From an uncultured bacterium (lineage in GTDB: Bacteria > Actinomycetota > Coriobacteriia > Coriobacteriales > Coriobacteriaceae): a DNA stretch of 23,989 nucleotides. Position 1 is the stretch's first letter. The number at the start of each line of letters is the position of its first letter. The notes beneath the pieces were generated by a model, which saw nothing but the letters and a program-made list of their open reading frames with translations, was not told the origin of the DNA and made no database searches. Location of the stretch: positions 1-23,989 of the forward strand of contig CAJMMD010000031.1 of NCBI GenBank assembly GCA_905214465.1. The letters are read 5' to 3'. The translations under genes were made by a program, and so were the position numbers. Below are positions 16,587-22,676 of this stretch, piece by piece.

Positions 16587-16955
16587 CTATGCCATCCCCT
16601 CGATAATCTTGGCAAGTTTTACCGCCTGCTCGGACGCCGTTCCCTCAACGGCCTCGCACGTTTGGTCACGGTCGGGCACAAACGAGCGCACGACCTGCGT
16701 CGGTGATCCGGCAAGGCCGCAACGCGAGGGATCGGCGTTTACGTCGGCAGCGCTGGCCACACGCACGTCTGCATCCTCGGCCGCGCGAATACCGGCAATA
16801 CTCGGCATGCGCAGCTGGCCAATCTCCTTGGCGGTCGTCATCGCACACGGCATCTCCAGGTACACCGTCTCCTCGCCGGCATCGCAGCCGTGGACGAGCG
16901 CCAGCGAGCCACACGTCGTAAATCCCGCGCTCTGCACACAGCTCACGTCGGTCAC
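16587..16955 (-). CDS. etfB: electron transfer flavoprotein beta subunit, C-terminal part (frameshifted)
   Basis: A 122-aa frame encoding the C-terminal 45% of EtfB: the linker strand VTDVSCVQ, the family pattern TTAKEIGQLRMPSIAGI (usual form TKE-N-PRYPSL-GI), and CGLAGSPTQVVRSF for FAD/AMP-side binding. It starts with a GTG that overlaps the stop of the N-terminal part (GTGA) and has no ribosome binding site of its own. The amino-acid alignment to the family is continuous across the break if one base is restored or a -1 slip occurs, giving GVPA-VTDVS. This therefore looks like one gene split by a one-base deletion, not two evolved genes. A sequencing error, a young pseudogene, or coupled reinitiation making a two-piece subunit are all possible. 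Confidence 0.85.
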   Translation of the reverse strand: MTDVSCVQSAGFTTCGSLALVHGCDAGEETVYLEMPCAMTTAKEIGQLRMPSIAGIRAAEDADVRVASAADVNADPSRCGLAGSPTQVVRSFVPDRDQTCEAVEGTASEQAVKLAKIIEGMA

Positions 16956-17401
16956 GCAGGGACCCCAAAGGCGCCGGCCAGCTCGGGGCCGATCTGGGCC
17001 GTATCGCCGTCCACTGCCATCTTGCCGCAGATGAGCAGGTCAAAGTCCTCATCGAGTGCCTCGATGCCGCATTTGAGGGCATAGGTGGTGGCTAGGGTAT
17101 CGGCGCCCGCAAAGGCTCGGTCGGTCAGCAGCAGCGCGTCGTCGGCACCGCGGGCGATGCAGTCGCGCAGCAGCGATTCGGTCGCGGGGATGCCCATCGA
17201 CACCACCGTCACACGCACGTCCATGCCAAAGCCGATAAAGTCGTCCTTCAGCGCTAGCGCACATTCCAAAGCGCTCGCATCAAAGGGATTAATGACCGCC
17301 TGCTTGCCATCACGCACGATAGTATTGGTCTTGGGGTCCATCTTGACCTCGGTGCTTCCGGGCACCGCCTTGACGCACACCACCATATGGAAATCACTCA
17401 T
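16952..17401 (-). CDS. etfB: electron transfer flavoprotein beta subunit, N-terminal part (frameshifted)
   Basis: A 149-aa frame encoding the first 55% of EtfB: the opening FHMVVCVKAVPGS, the core INPFDASALECALALKD, the MGIPATESLLRDCIARGADDALLLTDRAFAGADT region, and DLLICGKMAVDGDTAQIGPELAGAFGVP. In intact EtfB this last stretch continues without a break for about 120 more residues; here a TGA follows GVPA. The ATG at 17401 lies two bases after the stop of the upstream dehydrogenase gene, with AGGGGG nine bases upstream inside that gene's end, so the two are translationally linked. If the frameshift is real, the Etf and the dehydrogenase relying on it may be inactive unless the two halves assemble. 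Confidence 0.88.
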   Translation of the reverse strand: MSDFHMVVCVKAVPGSTEVKMDPKTNTIVRDGKQAVINPFDASALECALALKDDFIGFGMDVRVTVVSMGIPATESLLRDCIARGADDALLLTDRAFAGADTLATTYALKCGIEALDEDFDLLICGKMAVDGDTAQIGPELAGAFGVPA

Positions 17402-17403
17402 CT

Positions 17404-19005
17404 TCACGCGCCCCCTTTCTGGACGAGTTCATCCAAGAGCTTCTCCGTAAACAGGTTGCCGCGACCCAGCTGGCCGGCAGGATCAAGCTGGAGTTTGAGA
17501 CGCGCCGACTCGACCATGGCCTCGTGGCCGTACATCGTCTCCAAGAAGCCCGCCTTGATCTTGCCGACGCCGTGTTCGGCAGAAACGGCACCGCCCATGG
17601 CCGTGACCTCGGAAGCCCACTGGGCAAAGAGCTCTCCACCACGACGGTAGTCTTGCGCATCGCGCGGCAGGATGTTCACATGCAGATGGTTGTTCCCGAT
17701 GTGTCCCCAGGCAGCAGACTCAAGCCCGCTTTCGGCCAGCGTGCGGCGATAGAGGGCCATGACATCGGCAAGGCATGCATTGGGCACCGACATGTCCGAG
17801 CCCAACTTGGTGATAGTGGGATCCGTGCGGCGGCGCTCGTCGATAAGCATGTTGACGCTCTCAGGCACCGCGTGGCGGAAGAACCGCTGGCACTCGCGAT
17901 CGACTTCGGTGCGGGCGACCCATGTCGCATCGTCGCGGCCGCCCGCAAGCTCCAGCACCCATCCCAGGTGGTACAGCTCCTCGGTCGCCTGCGCCTCGTC
18001 GTCGCAGTCGAGCTCCACGTAGACACAGACCTTTGCCTCGTCGTCGAGCGCCGGCAGCGAGGCAAACGCCGTCGACTGCTCGCGCTGGCGACGTAGAATA
18101 TCCAGGGCGCCAGCATCGAAGTACTCGATGGCAGCCGCATGGGACAGGACAGGGCGCACGGAATCGGTAAAGGACACCGCCTTGTCCTCGCTATCGAAAA
18201 AGCAACTCACACCCCATACGACCGAAGGTGCCGCCTGCAGGGCGATCTCGAGCTCGGTAATGACGCCGAGCGTGCCGCACGCGCCGATAAAGAGGTCGAT
18301 GGCGTCCATATCGTCCGCAACGAAATAGCCTGAGGCATTTTTTGTCTCGGGCATGGTATAGCCGGGAAGATCGAGCTCGAGCGTACGGCCCGCTGCCGTC
18401 ACGAGCGACAGGTGGCGGTCCTGGGCAAAAGCCTCGCCGCGATGAAGCTCAAGCAAATCGCCATCAGCCAGCGCGACGTGGAGTCCCGTGATATGCGGGC
18501 GCATGGGACCGTAAGCGTAGCTGCGGGCGCCGGAGGCGTTGCATGCCGCCATGCCGCCCAGACAGGCAGATGCCTCGGTGGGATCGGTGGGAAAGAACTG
18601 CTCGGGGGACTCTTGGAACTCCTCGTAGGCCTCAAGCGATGCCTGGTCCCAACCAGCGGTCGGCAGTACCTTCTTGCTCAGCTGCTTACGCAGCTCCGAG
18701 AGCACAACGCCCGGTTCCACGCGCAGCAGAAATTGGCCTTGTTCATCGCGGCGAAGGCCCAAGTAGCGATTCATACGGGAAGTATTGAGGATATGCCCAC
18801 CGTGGGGCACGGCACCGGCGGCAAGGCCGGTTCGGGCGCCCTGAACCGTTACCGGGACACGCTCGGCATGGAGCGTTTCCAAAATGGCACGGACCTCGTC
18901 TTCCGTTGTCGGAAACGAGATGCTCGATGCTTCGCCCGATGCGCGAGATTCGTCGCGGCCATACTCTTCGAACTCGTCGGTGAAGGGTTTGATGGTTGCA
19001 GACAC
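17404..19005 (-). CDS. FAD-linked 2-hydroxyacid dehydrogenase (D-lactate/glycolate type, GlcD/LctD-like)
   Basis: A 533-aa flavoprotein of the vanillyl-alcohol-oxidase fold. The FAD-binding PCMH-type domain spans about 25-235 (FPTTEDEVRAI, VTVQGARTGLAAGAVP, then the flavin loop CLGGMAACNASGARSYAYG and IGACGTLGVITELEI). The substrate-binding cap (about 270-525) ends in the two family motifs WGHIGNNHLHVNIL and SAEHGVGKIK. It oxidises a 2-hydroxy acid such as D-lactate to the keto acid. The neighbouring EtfB and ferredoxin-fused EtfA point to electron delivery through Etf, as in the LctBCD complex of Acetobacterium woodii that couples lactate oxidation to NAD+ using reduced ferredoxin. The start is a GTG at 19005 with AAAGGGGGAG five bases upstream. 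It is the first gene of a three-gene operon. Confidence 0.92.
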   Translation of the reverse strand: MSATIKPFTDEFEEYGRDESRASGEASSISFPTTEDEVRAILETLHAERVPVTVQGARTGLAAGAVPHGGHILNTSRMNRYLGLRRDEQGQFLLRVEPGVVLSELRKQLSKKVLPTAGWDQASLEAYEEFQESPEQFFPTDPTEASACLGGMAACNASGARSYAYGPMRPHITGLHVALADGDLLELHRGEAFAQDRHLSLVTAAGRTLELDLPGYTMPETKNASGYFVADDMDAIDLFIGACGTLGVITELEIALQAAPSVVWGVSCFFDSEDKAVSFTDSVRPVLSHAAAIEYFDAGALDILRRQREQSTAFASLPALDDEAKVCVYVELDCDDEAQATEELYHLGWVLELAGGRDDATWVARTEVDRECQRFFRHAVPESVNMLIDERRRTDPTITKLGSDMSVPNACLADVMALYRRTLAESGLESAAWGHIGNNHLHVNILPRDAQDYRRGGELFAQWASEVTAMGGAVSAEHGVGKIKAGFLETMYGHEAMVESARLKLQLDPAGQLGRGNLFTEKLLDELVQKGGA

Positions 19006-19351
19006 GCGAACTCCCCCTTTATCTAACTACAGTGTTTGCAGGGAGATGTTACCGCATCGTTTCGTCGACGTGTTCGAAACCGTCTCCATAATTGGCGATT
19101 TTTACGTTTGCGCAATTCGGCGAACGGCAAGGCTTCCTCGGCAGACGATGCTTTTGACACATATCGCCCCGCCGTCGCCGACCGCTCGATTGTCGCTCGA
19201 AAAAAGTTGAAGTAATTTTTTCCACCTTTTACCTGCGGAGATGTCAATCCGTCAAGCATTTGGTCAGAAATTGGTCAAGTAGCGGCTGATACGGTCGGCG
19301 TCGACAGCCAAAACCGATAGAAGTTTTGGCCCCAGAAGCAGGGAGGTTCCC
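19006..19351. promoter_or_regulatory. divergent intergenic region between the dehydrogenase-Etf operon and the surface-protein cluster
   Basis: No credible gene was found in these 346 bp; a minus-strand open frame here has no ribosome binding site and biased composition. The left part holds an inverted repeat GTTTCG-N10-CGAAAC (19059-19064/19075-19080), flanked by GGAGA/TCTCC (19042-19046/19083-19087), lying upstream of the dehydrogenase start. The middle (about 19200-19230) is A/T-rich. The right part has four GTCA cores at 19243, 19251, 19263 and 19274. The last two are in TTGGTCA direct repeats one helical turn apart. A hairpin follows at 19307-19330. Both operons presumably start here, but no convincing -35/-10 pair was found. 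Confidence 0.5.
19307..19330 (+). promoter_or_regulatory. leader hairpin upstream of the 98-aa gene
   Basis: GCCAAAAC (19307-19314) and GTTTTGGC (19323-19330) form a perfect 8-bp stem with loop CGATAGAA. It ends 10 bases before the GGGAGG ribosome binding site (19341-19346) of the gene starting at 19352. No T-run follows. It could be a 5' mRNA structure or a protein-binding dyad; it matches no riboswitch class I recognise. Confidence 0.45.
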
Positions 19352-19648
19352 ATGGCATATTACTGGCCCCAGTACGGCGTCGCCATCGAGGTCGACGACG
19401 ATCCCTATCTCCTGCCTTTCGACGAAGAGGCGTTCCCCGATACGGCGGTCTACCACGTCACCACCGATGTTGTCTGCGACCCCGAGTCGTTCTCGGCGCT
19501 CGCCCACCACATCGCACGTATCCACGACATCGAGCTCCCTCACGACTTTGACGAGCTCATCTACTCGCGCCGCCTGATGCTTCACATGCTCTTTGGAGCG
19601 GACCCGTCCACGTTCGCACGTGTCTACACCACCAAGGACGCCGCATGA
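19352..19648 (+). CDS. hypothetical protein, 98 aa
   Basis: I do not recognise this family with confidence. The protein is acidic in its first half (VAIEVDDDPYLLPFDEEAFPD), then has a strand-helix pattern VYHVTTDVVCDPESFSALAHHIARIHDI and a basic/hydrophobic YSRRLMLHMLFG. There is no signal peptide or membrane segment, so it is probably cytoplasmic. The VAIE-VDDD strand followed by a VT-D-DPESFSALA-HIA ending faintly resembles the end of DUF559/Vsr-like PD-(D/E)XK proteins, but the catalytic set is not evident. The start is secure, with GGGAGG five bases before the ATG. Its TGA overlaps the next ATG (ATGA), implying coupled translation with the membrane-anchored protein downstream despite their different predicted locations. 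Confidence 0.8.
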   Translation: MAYYWPQYGVAIEVDDDPYLLPFDEEAFPDTAVYHVTTDVVCDPESFSALAHHIARIHDIELPHDFDELIYSRRLMLHMLFGADPSTFARVYTTKDAA

Positions 19649-20154
19649 GTGCGAAGAAGCCGCCCCGCCTTGCAGGACTGGGGCGTCGCAAGAAACTCGT
19701 CGTTGTCTGCCTGGCTATCGTCTGCGCCCTCATCGCCGTAGGGCTATACGCCTGGCAGTCGCAGCCCGTGCCCGAAGCGGGCGCCTCAGTCACGACGGCA
19801 GAGGGTAAATCGCGCCAAGAAATCCAAGATGAGCTCGATGCCATCGTCCGCGACAACATGATGACGATTTCGGTCGCGCCGGTCGCTCAGCTACAGGAGG
19901 ACGGCAAGCTGCGCGTCAACGTGCAAAACGTCCAAGACAATATATTTCCCCAGCGATTCCGCGTCATCCAAAACGACGAGACCATGTACGAATCCGGTGT
20001 GGTCGAGACCGGCAAGACAATCGAGACGTGCCCCGCCGGCGACATCAAAGAAGGCGAGGCATACATCGAGATCCAGGCACTCGATGCCAAGACCCTCGAC
20101 AGCCACGGCAATCCGACACGTGTCAGGGTACGGGTTGAGCAAGCCGAGAACTAG
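19645..20154 (+). CDS. membrane-anchored extracytoplasmic beta-rich protein, 169 aa
   Basis: A basic N-terminus (KKPPRLAGLGRRKK) precedes one hydrophobic helix (about 18-37, LVVVCLAIVCALIAVGLYAW). An external domain of about 130 residues follows, with no Cys pair and no sorting signal. The domain alternates polar strands: VNVQNVQDNIFPQRFRVI, then DETMYESGVVETGKTIE, then EGEAYIEIQALD, and a final VRVRVEQAEN. This layout resembles small immunoglobulin-like domains found in surface-protein loci of Firmicutes, in which a partner protein's tail is bound. That comparison is from memory of the pattern, not from a search. Start ATG overlaps the stop of the upstream gene. It is the first exported member of the surface cluster, and its short spacing to the following genes suggests one transcript. 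Confidence 0.82.
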   Translation: MSAKKPPRLAGLGRRKKLVVVCLAIVCALIAVGLYAWQSQPVPEAGASVTTAEGKSRQEIQDELDAIVRDNMMTISVAPVAQLQEDGKLRVNVQNVQDNIFPQRFRVIQNDETMYESGVVETGKTIETCPAGDIKEGEAYIEIQALDAKTLDSHGNPTRVRVRVEQAEN

Positions 20155-20244
20155 CTTTTTCGGCCGACGCGGCACCGCACGCAATTCACCAGCATTCGTC
20201 CAATCATCGCGGGGACGGCCCGCGGCGAATAGAAAGGAACGACC

Positions 20245-20844
20245 ATGGACATCACCAGGAACATGAACGGAGCCAGAGCGCTCGTCGTGGGCGCAGGGCT
20301 CGCGCTCGCGCTCGCAATGGGCGCCGCCCCGACGCCAGCTCTGGCAGCCGGGCGCGTTGGAACCACGAAAGTAATGGTCAGGACCGAGATCGACAACGTA
20401 GAGTTCAAAGTTCCGACGGTTATTCCCTTCGTCGCCAAGGCCGACGGCACGCTTCAGGGCCCCTCAGAAGACGCGACCACCATCGACAATCATTCGGCCT
20501 ACGGCATCCATGTCACCAACATGAAGATCGACGCCATGAACACCTGGACCATTGCCGCCGACGCCAAGGCCGGAACCGCGCAGAATTCCATCGACTTTAA
20601 GGTCGGCCCCGACGGCGCACTCCAGAACGCCAGCGCCGCAATGCAGGAGACGGGCCTCGATCTTTCCAAGAATGCAGCCTTCGACATGGGCTACCAGGGC
20701 ATTGCCGGCGGCACGGACAAAATTAAGCTCAAGACAAGCGGAAACGTCGCCCGCGTCACGCGCGACATCTTCCGCGTAACCGGCGAAGGCGATCAGGTTG
20801 CAACGATCACCTGGACGGTCGAGCCCGGTGCGCACACGGCATAA
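20245..20844 (+). CDS. secreted protein with WxL-like tryptophan motifs, 199 aa
   Basis: The N-terminus is a Sec signal peptide (basic start, hydrophobic core at about 10-27, cleavage likely after PALA at residue 34). The mature region is predicted to be beta-rich, with VEFKVPTVIPFVAKADGTL then IDNHSAYGIHVTNMKI. Two tryptophan motifs stand out: W101-T-I in MNTWTIAAD, and W190-T-V in ATITWTVEPG near the C-terminus. WxL domains of low-GC Gram-positives carry a proximal WxL and a distal LTWxL-type motif near the end, bind peptidoglycan and form surface complexes. The present protein matches that layout with Ile/Val replacing Leu, so it may be a divergent member; a pilin or camelysin-like protein is an alternative. 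Ribosome binding site AAAGGAA precedes the ATG. Confidence 0.82.
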   Translation: MDITRNMNGARALVVGAGLALALAMGAAPTPALAAGRVGTTKVMVRTEIDNVEFKVPTVIPFVAKADGTLQGPSEDATTIDNHSAYGIHVTNMKIDAMNTWTIAADAKAGTAQNSIDFKVGPDGALQNASAAMQETGLDLSKNAAFDMGYQGIAGGTDKIKLKTSGNVARVTRDIFRVTGEGDQVATITWTVEPGAHTA

Positions 20845-21109
20845 GGCTATCGCCCTGGCCGCCACCGTCAGCATCCTAGCGTTTGGGCCAGCCATGGCCT
20901 TTGCCCAGCAAGAACAGGCACAGGCCGCCACGCAAGTGACGGTCGATCTCTCGGAACTCGACCGCGGCGACCGCGAGGAACCGTTGGCGCAGACAGGCGA
21001 CAGACGATGGCTCTTGGCAGTAGGTGCCACAGCAGCAGGCGCGGGGACCGCCGGCCTCGGTCTGCACATCAAACACAGCCAGAAACAAAACACGGATAGG
21101 CCGCACTAA
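20828..21109 (+). CDS. minimal sortase-anchored surface protein (LAQTG motif), about 93 aa
   Basis: A very short cell-wall protein. It has a signal peptide with a basic start (RTRHK) and cleavage likely after AMAFA at residue 26. A mature segment of only about 26 residues follows, then a cell-wall sorting signal: LAQTG at 53-57, a hydrophobic segment WLLAVGATAAGAGTAGLGL, and a basic tail (KHSQKQ). Sortase would cleave between Thr and Gly and leave a tiny peptide on the wall. Small LPXTG proteins of this kind (CscD-like) accompany WxL proteins in Firmicutes loci, which fits its place here. The GTG at 20828 gives the most typical signal peptide and overlaps the previous gene by 17 bases. A TTG at 20798 with GAAGG eight bases upstream is an equally possible start. 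Confidence 0.78.
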   Translation: MRTRHKAIALAATVSILAFGPAMAFAQQEQAQAATQVTVDLSELDRGDREEPLAQTGDRRWLLAVGATAAGAGTAGLGLHIKHSQKQNTDRPH

Positions 21110-21127
21110 ATTAGCTAAGGAGACCCC

Positions 21128-22558
21128 ATGGCATCGAAGAACCTTTTGCCCGTCGTCGCACTCTGCGGCGCGCTCGCAACCGGAACGCCTGTCGCCGCTT
21201 GGGCGACTCCCGTCATGGCAGACTCCTTACCAGCAGCCCTAAGCTCCGCACCAAATCCGTCGAGCGCCATTGCGTGTAAGCGTTTTTCGATTGCACAGGC
21301 CGCAATCTCAACCTCGGGATGCCTTCGTCGTAATACGGACGGCTCGATAGTCGTGGATATCAATCGTTCGAACAAGGTAAACGGCTCCCAGGCGGGGTGC
21401 GCCGTCTGCACGTGGCGCTCGGTTGTGCTCGATGCAGATGGCGATCCATGCAATTTAGAGCTGCGCATCGACATCGCTTCGGTCGATGACTCGGCGAACG
21501 GAGCGAAGGTCGCCTTTGACGGTGCGTTTTTCGAGAAAGGAGGCGGTATATGTCTGGGCTGCGCCGCCGCGAATGCAGACGACACGCAGCCCACCCTCTC
21601 ATTCACGGCATCGTTGCGGCTGGCCAAAGCCGGCACCGATGCCATCGCGGCGGGAGAAACGTCCCTGCTGTTCTACGCCGCCAGCACCAAAGATACAGAC
21701 GCTCATTTCGAGAAGCCAGCCGGATCACTCAGCCTTACACGAGGGATAGAGGCAGGCCCTATTGAAATCGATGCCCACGCGCAAAGCAGGCAACGCATTC
21801 TTGCCGACCCGGCGCTTCTCGAAATGGAGTGGAACGGATCCGGAGCCATCGGAATTCTCCCCTCCGCGCTTGACGCCAAGACGCTCCCCTCAAACGACGA
21901 ACCCATCAACGCAACCATACAAGAAGAGAGTGCGGACAAGGAAGCGGGTGCGGGCGACACGTCATCGCCGACAAACAGCGTCCCAGCTTCTTTCGAAGCA
22001 CCGAATGAGCCCGCTACCGATCAAAACGATCCCGAGCTCGCGGACAGTCTGGGGCTTGCTGATCCTCAAGAAATCGATGAAGGTAACTGCTGCGTGTTTG
22101 CCGCGCTCGACCACACGGAGGTCATCGACGCTGCAAGCATCGAAGTTGCCGCCGCCAATCAGCCCGTCCGCAAGTCGGCCATCATCGCATTTCCTGAATC
22201 CATCGAAGTCGTCTTTTTGCCATCGGGCGAGGTCGTGGCCCCAACACTGCTCACCTTGTTGGGCGCCAAGAATACTCGAAACGAAATTAAAAAGGTCACG
22301 GTTGTCGACCCTGCAACCACCGCTAAATTGCGCCTATACGCCGTTGCCCCAGACGGAGGCAAGACCTTGGAATTCGATGGCGACACACTCCTAGCCTGGC
22401 GACGTCTGGACATTATGCAAGACATCTCGTATCAGATCGAACTCGAAGGGTTTGATCGTACCCGCGATGCCAATATCATCGCCGCGGCTATTGAATCCCC
22501 ACAGCGGCTTATGACACTGCGCTTTGACCACTATCCCTATGTCCCGACAACCACCTGA
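21128..22558 (+). CDS. secreted protein of unknown function with CxxC motifs, 476 aa
   Basis: I do not recognise a family. A signal peptide (hydrophobic at about 6-27, cleavage likely after VMA at residue 31) leads to an N-terminal domain (about 40-240). This domain is rich in beta-type sequence and Cys: Cys50, Cys65, CAVC at 91-94, Cys108 and CLGC at 142-145. An acidic, Ser/Pro/Asn-rich linker (about 255-318) follows, then Cys321-Cys322 and a second domain (about 325-476) with a strand-rich pattern and no membrane anchor. The CxxC pairs could hold disulfides or a metal. There is no sorting signal, so wall attachment would need a partner. AAGGAG lies five bases before the ATG, and the gap to the LAQTG gene is 18 bases, supporting one operon. 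Base composition is slightly more AT-rich than that of the metabolic genes to the left. Confidence 0.83.
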   Translation: MASKNLLPVVALCGALATGTPVAAWATPVMADSLPAALSSAPNPSSAIACKRFSIAQAAISTSGCLRRNTDGSIVVDINRSNKVNGSQAGCAVCTWRSVVLDADGDPCNLELRIDIASVDDSANGAKVAFDGAFFEKGGGICLGCAAANADDTQPTLSFTASLRLAKAGTDAIAAGETSLLFYAASTKDTDAHFEKPAGSLSLTRGIEAGPIEIDAHAQSRQRILADPALLEMEWNGSGAIGILPSALDAKTLPSNDEPINATIQEESADKEAGAGDTSSPTNSVPASFEAPNEPATDQNDPELADSLGLADPQEIDEGNCCVFAALDHTEVIDAASIEVAAANQPVRKSAIIAFPESIEVVFLPSGEVVAPTLLTLLGAKNTRNEIKKVTVVDPATTAKLRLYAVAPDGGKTLEFDGDTLLAWRRLDIMQDISYQIELEGFDRTRDANIIAAAIESPQRLMTLRFDHYPYVPTTT

Positions 22559-22581
22559 GGCTTAAATACTGCGCGTCGTTG

Positions 22582-22607
22582 CTAATACCACTTATATAAC
22601 GTATTAG
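22582..22607. promoter_or_regulatory. inverted repeat, possible operator of the downstream membrane-protein gene
   Basis: CTAATAC (22582-22588) and GTATTAG (22601-22607) form perfect 7-bp arms around an AT-rich 12-base centre containing TATATA. It lies 70 bases before the ATG at 22677, in the only AT-rich stretch of this intergenic gap. Without a T-run it looks more like a regulator-binding dyad overlapping a promoter than a terminator. Confidence 0.45.
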
Positions 22608-22676
22608 ATGAGTCGCGATGTGTCTCGCATTCCATTCTGCTACGATTGCCACGTTGGCATCAATACAGGAGGGCTC

